Positions 1 to 8,431 of a stretch of 59,497 nt of DNA are shown here, piece after piece. This stretch comes from CAYWNA01 sp964459305 (GTDB taxonomy: Bacteria > Planctomycetota > Planctomycetia > Pirellulales > Pirellulaceae). How positions within the stretch are numbered: the stretch's first letter is position 1; each line of letters opens with the position of its first letter. The notes under the pieces are model-generated. The model searched no databases, had not been told where the DNA came from, and saw only the letters and a program-made list of their open reading frames with translations. The stretch is taken from assembly GCA_964459305.1 (NCBI GenBank), contig CAYWNA010000058.1, forward strand, positions 1 through 59,497, in the 5' to 3' direction. A program made the position numbers and the translations under genes.

Positions 1-2
1 TG

Positions 3-1628
3 AAAGACAATACGTTTGAGTTGACGTCCCATGCGGTCGTTCCGGGGTTTCATTTCGAACATACCGGGGTTGCGATAGCGCCGGCACGAAAGGAAACGTC
101 CGGGTTCATTCTCCGAAGACTTCAGGAATGGGAGGGATCTCACGTGGCTTTGCTTGGAATTGAGCCTGGCGGTTTGCCAAGTCTGTTGTTGTGTGACGAT
201 CAGTGTTGGACGCTGGACAACGGCGCAAGATGGAACGTCCATCGCGATCGTCAATGGCAGTTTGTCGTCGACGCACGCCATCTGAGCGGATATTTTGATG
301 GTGACGTGGCTCCCGCAGAGCTATCGGGGTTCGTGCGTTTCGATCTTTCATCCTACCTGCATGGCATCACACGAGGGATCGTCCCCCAGACCCAATGGCA
401 TCCGGTTTCCCGAACCCTGGAGATCCGAACTGCCGACGAAACAATCGTTCAACTACGTTTCCGATCCCCGGATGATTCGCTACGGTACGGCGCCGATCTC
501 GGAGCGATCCAGTTGACCGCGAACACCAACGCATTCGAGTGTTTTCATGCCTTCCAGCAAATGGACAACTCCAGAACGCGACTGCAACTGGCCAACGGCA
601 CATACCTCATGTCAAAACTGCATGCGCGCGATGCGTCGTCAAGAGCGCCGAGCTGGACCGTTGCCTCGATCGTTGGCGAGCAAGAACGCCAGGCGGCGCG
701 AAAACTGCGTGAAGCATTGACTTCACCTCGCGAGATTCAGCGTCCTCAAGCATTTTCAACCAACAAACTTCACGATCCGCAGAATCTGCGCAAACTCGCG
801 GCCGTTTTGATAATGCACGGGGGCGATAAGATATTCACCGACGACGCCGACAAGGTCGAAGCCACGATATACGCAAGGAGCGTGGCGCATCAACTGCGTG
901 CCATGGTGGCTTCAGTCGGTGTGCATTTCGCAGACAACGCAACGTTCCCGGACGATCCGTCGATGATTTGGCGGGAGATCGAAGCTACGTATGGTCCTGA
1001 TGTTTCCGGTGGCTTCTACAGGGGCGCGGCCGTCAAACTGGTTCTGTCTCCCTTGGTGCTACGCGGGACGAGAGCAGAGCTTTGCGATGCGGTTGGCGAC
1101 TGGGGCTACCCATCGTTTGTGGGCGATGGCACTCTGTTTGGCGAACTGATGCAGGACCCTTTCTTCGATGCCATCCTCCGAAGCCACTGGCAGTGGCCCT
1201 GCGAGCTGAAGCACACCGTGGCGTGTTTGGACGCCCTGAAAACGAGTCTCCCGGGGAGCGGAAAGGAGTTGGCCGCCGTGGAAGCGTTGGTGCGACTCGA
1301 TGCACTGGCACAAGTGCCGGATGCGGGCCTTGACCGATGGTACACCAAACACGTGGCAGTCGCATCGCCAGAGGAACGTCGCAAGACCCTGTCGGTGCTG
1401 TCTGCGCAACCCTCGGGACGTGAATTCTTGATTCGGAGGCTCCAGAACGACTCTGACGAGAGGCAAGTGCGCCAAAGCATCGCACACACCCTTGCTGCAC
1501 GAGCCAGAGCCGCATTGAAGGCGAACCGTTTCGACTTCATTACGGTAGAGCGTTGTCGTGAAATCCTCGACATCGCCGGGCACGAAGAAGACTCCTCATA
1601 TCAGAAACATCACCCGCTGGAACGGTGA
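3..1628 (+). CDS. Unknown protein, 5' end at the window edge
   Basis: An open frame runs from the first complete codon of the window to TGA at 1626-1628 and encodes about 541 residues. Bases 1-2 are TG in this frame, so the true start may be an ATG cut by the window edge (reading M-KDNTFELTSH); TTG at 21 is the first start codon fully inside. I recognise no family. There is no signal peptide or obvious membrane segment in the visible part. The C-terminal third is helical and charged (for example RRLQNDSDERQVRQSIAHTL), and the middle contains aromatic- and glycine-rich stretches. It is not obviously coupled to the broken gene that follows. The frame is well supported by its length, but the function is unknown. 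Confidence 0.7.
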   Translation, partial: KDNTFELTSHAVVPGFHFEHTGVAIAPARKETSGFILRRLQEWEGSHVALLGIEPGGLPSLLLCDDQCWTLDNGARWNVHRDRQWQFVVDARHLSGYFDGDVAPAELSGFVRFDLSSYLHGITRGIVPQTQWHPVSRTLEIRTADETIVQLRFRSPDDSLRYGADLGAIQLTANTNAFECFHAFQQMDNSRTRLQLANGTYLMSKLHARDASSRAPSWTVASIVGEQERQAARKLREALTSPREIQRPQAFSTNKLHDPQNLRKLAAVLIMHGGDKIFTDDADKVEATIYARSVAHQLRAMVASVGVHFADNATFPDDPSMIWREIEATYGPDVSGGFYRGAAVKLVLSPLVLRGTRAELCDAVGDWGYPSFVGDGTLFGELMQDPFFDAILRSHWQWPCELKHTVACLDALKTSLPGSGKELAAVEALVRLDALAQVPDAGLDRWYTKHVAVASPEERRKTLSVLSAQPSGREFLIRRLQNDSDERQVRQSIAHTLAARARAALKANRFDFITVERCREILDIAGHEEDSSYQKHHPLER

Positions 1629-1816
1629 AGACAGATAAGTTCAAGGGGTACCTAGGTTTACGGAAACGCCAAAGAACTTATGACGGCGGCCACTTCGTCG
1701 CCTTCGTTCTTTTTGCGGTTTTCTATGTCCGCTTTTTCGGCCGGAATTCGACTGATGGTGGTAGAGGGCGCCGCGTGTTGGCCGGTTGCCAAAACTTGGC
1801 GTCTATTGGCACACCA

Positions 1817-2542
1817 ATGACGAAGAAAACGCAATATACGCCGCCGGAAGAAACCTAGCATTCCGTCACCCAGGCTTTGTAGCAAGATCCGATCGGGCCT
1901 GGAAGTACTCTTGGAAGCCTATTTGCATGCCGACGACGTAGCGCGGGACGTATGGGACTTCGCGGTCGAAATGCGCTCGCTCCGCGACGCGGGTCTGACC
2001 AGTAGCGATCTACGTTGGCTGGTGTGCAGAGGATTCGTGGCGCACCGCGTTGAGCTGCGCCGATCCGACGAAGACGAACGGAAGTTCCAGGATGCCGGCG
2101 AGCTGACGTTCCACGAGCGTTCATGTTTCGTACTGACATCCGCTGGCTCAGCCTTCGCCGACGAGCTGGACGCTCCACCGGCTGGTGACGGGCATCCGGT
2201 ACCTTCGCTGGGCCAAACTCAAGATGGCAACGGCCATCCAAAGAAAGATGCCCCAAGTGGGATGCCGCGTGCCGTGAACTTCGCGTAGGCGGAGAATTGG
2301 TCAAACAATTTAGGCTACCTGCGCCGAACCAGGAGACAATCTTGACCGCGTTCCAAGAAGAAAGCTGGCCGGTGCGGATCGACGACCCCTTGCCGCCGAA
2401 AGCCGAGATTGACCCCAAAGAGCGCCTGCACAACACGATCAAGGCCCTCAATCGAAACCAGAAGCAGCGTCGGCTGAAGATCAAAGGCGACGGAACCGGC
2501 GAAGGCGTAATGTGGGAAGTGATCCAAGACGGCAAGAACTAG
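1817..2542 (+). pseudogene. Frameshifted planctomycete conserved hypothetical protein
   Basis: Two adjoining frames together rebuild one protein of a family common in planctomycetes. The first (about 1830-2288) carries VWDFAVEMRSLRDAGLT, DLRWLVCRGFV and ERSCFVLTSAG. The second (readable from about 2222 to 2542) carries KWDAACRELRVGG, VKQFRLPAPNQETIL, RIDDPLPP, LHNTIKALNRNQK and GDGTGEGVMWE. The shift lies between about 2150 and 2250. A further shift near the start is likely, because the basic N-terminus (RRKKPSIPSPRL) has no start in its own frame while ATG 1817 lies in another. The family's role is unknown. Sequencing error remains possible, but two shifts suggest a decayed gene. Confidence 0.7.
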
Positions 2543-2574
2543 CCGGGAGTTACGGATCGTGTGCTCTCGGTAAC

Positions 2575-5500
2575 CTATGGATCAGTTGAGACAGCGAGAG
2601 TGATTTTGCTTCCTTCCGGTAACTCTGTTTTCACGGGCAATGGCGAGACCACGCGATATTGCCCAGGCTGGTCGAGGGTCACGCTCACCGAGTATGGCCA
2701 GACGACTTCATCGCCCACGCCGTAGTCGTAGATCTCGAACCATGAGTCGTTGGGGAATTCCTGAGAGAGCTTGTCGGCCTTGGCGTCCGGATGGGCTTTG
2801 GCGTTCACGACAACGGCCTTTCCGCTGCGGGCATCCAGGATACGATACTCGGCATTGCCTGCGGCGCTGGTCAGGCGGGCTCCGTGGTAGTAGCGGTGCC
2901 GTTGGAGCGTGAATGGGGTGTTGGTCTTGATGCGGTGGTCTGCCGCTCCCGTACACCGGCCGACACCGATTCGGGAGTCCCAATTCAATTGGAGCTGGGC
3001 GCCGCCGGCGACTGGTGTGGCTTCCAAGACTTTGTACGCGATTCGTCGCTCCGGGTTGGCGATGAAGATTTCGGCACCGACCATTGCCGTGACGTTCGGC
3101 GGTGAGGGTTGGATGGTGATCGTCTCGGCCGAACGGTCCACGTCAACAATCTTGCCCCGATACTCCGGGCTGTCCAGCGTGATCCCGAAACGGCCCTTGG
3201 ACAACTTGGTTCCGCCCACCAGCGACATGGCCAGCGGGATTCCCTGCCTCTCCCGATAGAAGCCAAACCGGCCGGCAAACTGGATTTCGCCGTCGGCCCT
3301 GCGCTGGATCGTTGGGTCTGCGGAGAACAGTATGGTATCTGTGTGGCCGGCCAACTGGACCTCACATCCTCGCGAGGCGAATCCTTGCTCGTCGTCGCCG
3401 GTGAGCTCGATCGGACGGACCTGTTGGATCGCCGGGGTGCCGAAATGCGGCTCGATTAGGCTGACCACTTGCGTCTTGGCGGGGGCCTGGGCCTGATTGT
3501 GCAGCATGATCCACTTCATTTCATAGGGCCCGCCAGCCGGCGAACGGCCGTCGCAGATGTTGGCTTCAGCACCATCGGCGCTGGCGACGGTCAGCCGCAA
3601 ATGGAGACCGTCGCCGGTCTTGAGCTTCCAGTCCGCCGACCATGGCCCGGATGGCTTGCCGCGCTGGACGTTGTACAAATGCGGGAAAGCAAACACGCCC
3701 CCGCTCCAGCCGTACACGCCTTGACTGCAGCCATGTTCTTTGAGCCATTTCGGGTCGCCATAAGGCACATCGGGTCCGGCCAGCGTACCTTCCTGCTTTT
3801 CGAGCGTGATGCCCTCGGTGGTGAAATCGCCCTCCTGGCAGTGGAAGCACCACCAGTGATCCCCACCGCCGGAGATGCGGTAGAAGTCTACGCAATAGAA
3901 GCGGTCAGGCCCCAAATCGACCAACGCCACCAGACGCCGCTGCCACTGGTCCGGCGGCAATTCGTAACCCGGTCCACCGACCACGCGGTCCACAAAGGCT
4001 TGAGCTCGGGCCTCGACGATCCGCACGGGCCCGGCCTCGGCGAACAACTCGGCCTGGGCCGTCATGGTACAAAATGGGATCTGCCGCGCAAGGTTGTGGC
4101 TGGTCCAGGAGGGTTCCCAGTAGCCCCAGTTCCGCGGATAGCCCATGTGACACAGCAGAATGCCCTGGAAAGCCTGCAGTCCGATGTCCATAAGATCGTC
4201 CTGAGTGTGGCTCCGCGCGCGGCCGTACCTCATCCACAACGCCCGTTTGCCTTCACCTTGCCCGCTGCGGAGGATGGCCACGCCGTAACCGTCGTGGAGC
4301 GAGTTTCGATCGTTCCAGTCGTCGGGCCACTTTGCCGCTTCATGCTCGACCTCCTCTCGTGTGAACGGGAAATCCGTAGACGGCTTCCAGCCGGGCGTGT
4401 GCGTCAGCGCCCAGGCGAGTTTGGGCTCCCGAAACAGTCGATAAGCGTGCTCGAAGGAAGCGGTGCTGGCGCTGTGCCAAGCCATGTTGGGAAGTTTTTT
4501 GTAGGCCGGCCAACTGCCGCCATCGCCGATGTATGGGTAGCTGCGGTCGATGGTCACCGTGTCCATGCAGAAATCGAAGATGTGACGATAACGGCGGCTC
4601 TTGCTCAACGGCGGATATCGCGTGTCGGTATATGCATCCGGCCGGAGTTGCCGCAGTTGCTTCATGGCGCCGACCACGGGTGTCAGGTGAACGACGTGGG
4701 CGGCATTGTAGCCGCCGGTCGACTCGTACGGCGCGCCGTCGCGGAAGTAGTCGTTAGGAACGAACACCCGCATTCTACCTCCGCCGTCGTAAAGCCAGTC
4801 GATGAAGTCGGTGCCCCGCGCATAGTTCAATACAATCGCCGCCCGCACGATCGCCTCTTGCTCGCCGGGCTCGTTCGTCGAACAGGCACTGTCCATGATC
4901 CCCTGCATCCACACGGCGAAGAGATTCTCCTCGACAAAGCGTCGCACGTCCTCGTGGGTCTCGATGCCGAAGCCTCTTTTGCGCAGGAAAGGGATGATCT
5001 CCCGGTCCTGGTCGATGACTGGAAAAATGCGGTCGTAGGCCTCGGCGTGGGTGCGCAGTTGGCCGGGCTGTTCGATCGGGTAGGTGTTGAACCCACTGGA
5101 TCCGAGGCAGGGCCCTTCGTCAAACCGTCCCTGACCGAAACGCTCCACCTGGCTGACGCGATTGCGGTGACGGTGTTGCGTCATCGTCGCCAAGTAGGCG
5201 TATTCCTCGGCCAGCCGGCACAGGGCGACCAGCGCCTTGTGGGCGTATTGGCGATCGCCGGTGTTGACGTAAGCCGAAGCGCAACTTGGGGCGACGGTCA
5301 TCATCCGCCGGCAGTAGAACTGGCATAACTCAGCGATGAATCCATACCTTTCGCCCTCGTGAAGGCAGGCTCCGCCGATTCCGTCGTCGGGAAACTCGCC
5401 GCTGGTCATGTCGCCGCCCGCGAAATCGTTCGACGGGTACTCCTCGTTGCCCACCGGACACCGGATTTTCCACCGCCAGGGAAAGCTGGCGTCCATGATC

Positions 5501-6120
5501 CAAGGATAATAGGCCCGATCGCGATAGATCTCCTTGCCATGGACCGGACAGCCGTGCTCGATGTTGGTCCAGTGCCATCGAGGAATCGTGGTATCGGGCT
5601 GCATCGCCCAGATGTCGTCGTCCGAGTAACCGAGCCATCCACCGCGAGCCTTGGTCTTGGGAGTCTTCGCCTCGGCGCCGGTTGGGAATATCTGTCTTTC
5701 TTTCAACTCGGGCAGACGCTCACCCAGCGGCCAACGCCGCGGAAGCTGCACACCTTTGAGCTTGCGGAACGTGCGCAGATCGTCATAGCCCCAAACCTCG
5801 ATCGGCACCACAACCTCGCCCGAAGTCAGTGCAAAACGCAACACCGCTTTAGACGAGGGCTTCAAAGCACGGAAATAGAACTTGCGGGTCTCCGATTTGG
5901 CGGGCAGCGAGGTACGATCGAACATGGTGACACAATCCGGTATCGTCACTTCAACCTCGGCGGCTTCCACCGGCACCTTCAATGCAACCATGAACATCCG
6001 CTCGACGCCCACGATATCGGAAGCGTACAGAATCCTCTCGTCTTCTGCTGCGACTTGGACAGGCGAAAGGACGAGCCAACAGAATGCGAGGCAAAACGCT
6101 TTCCAAACGAGCCGGTTCAT
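2575..6120 (-). CDS. Secreted heparinase II/III-like polysaccharide lyase
   Basis: A protein of 1181 residues with a clear signal peptide (MNRLVWKAFCLAFCWLVLS, cleavage near VAA-ED). The start is fixed by AAGGAGAG a few bases upstream. An alpha/alpha-toroid-like region (about residues 240-600) is followed by a beta-rich part with RSHTQDDLMDIGLQAFQG and SHNLARQIPF, the pattern of heparinase II/III-type lyases, which cleave uronic-acid glycans by beta-elimination. Beta-sandwich regions fill the last 400 residues, making it longer than typical single-domain members. It is the last gene of a seven-gene minus-strand run (18907 to 2575), 76 bases after the amidohydrolase. The fold assignment is reasonably safe; the substrate cannot be read from sequence. 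Confidence 0.75.
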   Translation of the reverse strand: MNRLVWKAFCLAFCWLVLSPVQVAAEDERILYASDIVGVERMFMVALKVPVEAAEVEVTIPDCVTMFDRTSLPAKSETRKFYFRALKPSSKAVLRFALTSGEVVVPIEVWGYDDLRTFRKLKGVQLPRRWPLGERLPELKERQIFPTGAEAKTPKTKARGGWLGYSDDDIWAMQPDTTIPRWHWTNIEHGCPVHGKEIYRDRAYYPWIMDASFPWRWKIRCPVGNEEYPSNDFAGGDMTSGEFPDDGIGGACLHEGERYGFIAELCQFYCRRMMTVAPSCASAYVNTGDRQYAHKALVALCRLAEEYAYLATMTQHRHRNRVSQVERFGQGRFDEGPCLGSSGFNTYPIEQPGQLRTHAEAYDRIFPVIDQDREIIPFLRKRGFGIETHEDVRRFVEENLFAVWMQGIMDSACSTNEPGEQEAIVRAAIVLNYARGTDFIDWLYDGGGRMRVFVPNDYFRDGAPYESTGGYNAAHVVHLTPVVGAMKQLRQLRPDAYTDTRYPPLSKSRRYRHIFDFCMDTVTIDRSYPYIGDGGSWPAYKKLPNMAWHSASTASFEHAYRLFREPKLAWALTHTPGWKPSTDFPFTREEVEHEAAKWPDDWNDRNSLHDGYGVAILRSGQGEGKRALWMRYGRARSHTQDDLMDIGLQAFQGILLCHMGYPRNWGYWEPSWTSHNLARQIPFCTMTAQAELFAEAGPVRIVEARAQAFVDRVVGGPGYELPPDQWQRRLVALVDLGPDRFYCVDFYRISGGGDHWWCFHCQEGDFTTEGITLEKQEGTLAGPDVPYGDPKWLKEHGCSQGVYGWSGGVFAFPHLYNVQRGKPSGPWSADWKLKTGDGLHLRLTVASADGAEANICDGRSPAGGPYEMKWIMLHNQAQAPAKTQVVSLIEPHFGTPAIQQVRPIELTGDDEQGFASRGCEVQLAGHTDTILFSADPTIQRRADGEIQFAGRFGFYRERQGIPLAMSLVGGTKLSKGRFGITLDSPEYRGKIVDVDRSAETITIQPSPPNVTAMVGAEIFIANPERRIAYKVLEATPVAGGAQLQLNWDSRIGVGRCTGAADHRIKTNTPFTLQRHRYYHGARLTSAAGNAEYRILDARSGKAVVVNAKAHPDAKADKLSQEFPNDSWFEIYDYGVGDEVVWPYSVSVTLDQPGQYRVVSPLPVKTELPEGSKITLAVSTDP

Positions 6121-6195
6121 GGTTCTCTCCTTCTGTGGCCGAGATCAGTGGACGATGCTCTCACATAGCATAGCTTCGCGGGCGGCAGCCGTGGT

Positions 6196-7263
6196 CTACG
6201 ATCGAAACAAGGCGGATGCGTTTTCGAAGAACACGCCTTGCTTGATGGCTTCCGCCTGCTCCGGCGGGAAACGCATCGACTCGAGCGAGTCTTTCATCGC
6301 CTTAATCGTGTGATAGGTATTGTACGTCAGACGGTCGGGGCTCAACGGAGCGTTTCGTTGCAGATTCGAATCGCTCCATGGATAGCGGTCGCGAGTGACA
6401 AAGATCGGCCCGTGCGTCTCCGACCAGGCTTCCACACCGGTGATGAGCCCGTACGGCAGATCGGATCCGAAAATGAGGCGGCTGTGCATTTTGGGCTCGC
6501 TCAGCACCCTGTGGTACACTTCCGGCAAGCTGGCCGAAGACATCTCCAGGTACAACATGGGATACTCCAGCAGCCCGGAATCGCAAAAGCTGTGGTACTG
6601 GCGCGGTTCCAGGTACCGACCCATGTGGGCCAGGATGATCCGGACCTGGGGAAACCGCTCCATAACCGACCGGAGGTAGTCTTGGTTCGTGGCGTCACCC
6701 ATGCCGATTCCGGAGGTGTGAAGCATGAGTATTAGACGTTCCACGTTCATGAATTCCAGGAGGGGTTCGGGAATGAATTCGGGCATTGCCGTTTCGAAAA
6801 CGTCTTTCCCCAGAAAGTCGAAATACGGCTTGACGCCAGAGAACCGCACGCCTTGTTTAAGGGCTTCGTCAAACATGGCACGCGTCGGCTCGAAGTCGGT
6901 TGGGTGCGCAAGAGCAAAGCCGTTCACCGCGGGCTCGGTTCTCATCAAGTCGATGATGTACCGGTTCGCTGCCTGAATGTCGACCTCGCGCAAGGGAAAC
7001 CCAAACGCGATCAGACCGGCGACGCGTTTGTCGCAGTAGAGTTGGCCGTAGACGTCTTGCAGTTGCTCCCACGTCAGGCTGGTAAAGGTGCTCAGCGCCA
7101 ATTGCCGCCGCTGGGGACTGATGGTTCCCATCACGCCCGGTGGACCGAGATGCACGTGGGCGTCGAAGATGACGTCCGGCACCCAAGCCACCAGCTCATC
7201 CGCCCAGAGGCCGACGGGATCCGAAATGGGAAGCACGGCGGCTTGTGTTTCCTCCTCTTTCAC
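6196..7263 (-). CDS. Amidohydrolase family 2 metal-dependent hydrolase
   Basis: A TIM-barrel hydrolase of the amidohydrolase-2 type (355 residues). It has the metal site HxH in FDAHVHLG near the N-terminus, a histidine in LMLHTSGIG, another in IILAHMGR and the catalytic aspartate in LIFGSDLPYG. The start chosen is GTG at 7263, which overlaps the stop of the upstream gene as GTGA with AGGAG about 10 bases before it, so translation is probably coupled. Longer in-frame starts would run far into the upstream gene. Family members hydrolyse or decarboxylate small cyclic or aromatic acids. Coupling to a UroD/MtaA-like protein suggests consecutive steps on one compound. It is cytoplasmic, with no signal peptide. 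Confidence 0.85.
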   Translation of the reverse strand: MKEEETQAAVLPISDPVGLWADELVAWVPDVIFDAHVHLGPPGVMGTISPQRRQLALSTFTSLTWEQLQDVYGQLYCDKRVAGLIAFGFPLREVDIQAANRYIIDLMRTEPAVNGFALAHPTDFEPTRAMFDEALKQGVRFSGVKPYFDFLGKDVFETAMPEFIPEPLLEFMNVERLILMLHTSGIGMGDATNQDYLRSVMERFPQVRIILAHMGRYLEPRQYHSFCDSGLLEYPMLYLEMSSASLPEVYHRVLSEPKMHSRLIFGSDLPYGLITGVEAWSETHGPIFVTRDRYPWSDSNLQRNAPLSPDRLTYNTYHTIKAMKDSLESMRFPPEQAEAIKQGVFFENASALFRS

Positions 7264-8330
7264 AACCGCTTTGCTCCTGTCTGTCCGTCTCCAATCGCAG
7301 CGTTCGCCCGTGCGAGCTTTTTGGCCGTGTCCAGCATGGCGGCCACGTTGGCGGGAGGGGAGTTGCACATGACTCCTTCTCCCGTGTTGAAGATATAGCG
7401 GCCGCCGGGGAGATTTTCGCTGATCATCTTCTCGACGGCCTCCGCCACTTGGTCGGGCGAGCTGTCACGCAACAGAATCGGATCGAAATTTCCCATCAGA
7501 CAAAGCTCTGGTTCGAGCGACCTCTTCGCCTCGGCGATGCAAATGCCTTCGCCGCAGTTCACCGCATGCACCGGCAGTTGGACCTGCTTCGCCAGATGCG
7601 CAAGCGACCTTCCCCCGGTGTGGTAAACGAGCAAGCCTCCTGCTGCGACTAATGCCTGCGCCACTTCCGCGGCGGCATCGAACGCAAACTCGGAGAAGTG
7701 ATCCGGGCTACAAAAGGCCGAAGATGCACAGCAGTCTCCCAACCAGAGCAGATCGGCACCTGCTTCGAGTTGGGCCCGGCCGAAGGCGATTTGGTGGTCG
7801 ATGAAGAACCGAACGTTGTCCTTGACCAGATCCGGTTGGGTGATCAGGCCAAGCATCAGCTCTTCGATGCCATAGACAAGGCCCACGGCACTGAACGGCG
7901 CGGCGATGCGCCCCATCACCAGTACGCTTTCGCCCAACTGCTCCTTAAGCCGCCGCAGCATTTCCAAATGGATCGGCAGACGCATTTCTTTGTGCGGATC
8001 GGGGATGCGAAATCGATTGAGTGTCTCACGAGTGAAGGGCAAGTAGTCGACGGGCATGGTGGGGTGGTTCTCGTCGTCACTCATCGGAAGACCCAAAGGC
8101 TCGAACTCGATGTAGTCGTCGGGAAAGATTGCCGCCCAGTCCTCGTCATACTCGCGCACGGCCTGCACCTGGCAAGCAACCATTTTCTCTACGTCCAAAC
8201 GGGCTTCCCGATCCGTCACACCAGCCCTGCGCAGATGAAACTCCAACCCCAACGAGAAGACTGGCATCCGCGAGGGCACGCGTCCCTGACAGCACGCGAT
8301 GAAATCCTCCTTCACACCGTCGTATGCCAT
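7260..8330 (-). CDS. UroD/MtaA-like methyltransferase family protein
   Basis: A protein of 356 residues of the uroporphyrinogen decarboxylase superfamily. It is of the corrinoid methyltransferase-like branch rather than true HemE: ADLLWLGDCCAS and the late FDPILLRDSSPDQV and YIFNTGEGVMC motifs fit, and it sits in a catabolic cluster. ATG 8330 is preceded by a perfect GGAGGA seven bases away, so the 35 extra residues possible upstream are rejected. The usual HxC zinc motif reads YHTGG here, so one ligand may be missing or supplied by the nearby cysteine of AVNCGEG. It lies about 100 bases after the HzsA/SUMF1 gene and overlaps the amidohydrolase. Likely role: methyl transfer or demethylation of a small substrate (inferred). 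Confidence 0.8.
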   Translation of the reverse strand: MAYDGVKEDFIACCQGRVPSRMPVFSLGLEFHLRRAGVTDREARLDVEKMVACQVQAVREYDEDWAAIFPDDYIEFEPLGLPMSDDENHPTMPVDYLPFTRETLNRFRIPDPHKEMRLPIHLEMLRRLKEQLGESVLVMGRIAAPFSAVGLVYGIEELMLGLITQPDLVKDNVRFFIDHQIAFGRAQLEAGADLLWLGDCCASSAFCSPDHFSEFAFDAAAEVAQALVAAGGLLVYHTGGRSLAHLAKQVQLPVHAVNCGEGICIAEAKRSLEPELCLMGNFDPILLRDSSPDQVAEAVEKMISENLPGGRYIFNTGEGVMCNSPPANVAAMLDTAKKLARANAAIGDGQTGAKRL

Positions 8331-8431
8331 TGCTGAATCCTCCGAGGAGAACAGGCGGGTTGGGCGATTGCCGATTTCTCTACCCCATCCCTTCCGTCTG
8401 GCAGCGCGTACAGGGCATCCCTGCTGCCCGG

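Noticed and set aside
1625..1858. 77-codon frame overlapping the first gene's end
   Set aside because: No protein-like features; its tail overlaps the probable true start region of the frameshifted gene.
3469..5328. Open frame of 619 codons on the plus strand
   Set aside because: It lies antisense within the heparinase-like gene, has no domain, signal or ribosome site, and is a by-product of GC-rich codon use on the other strand.
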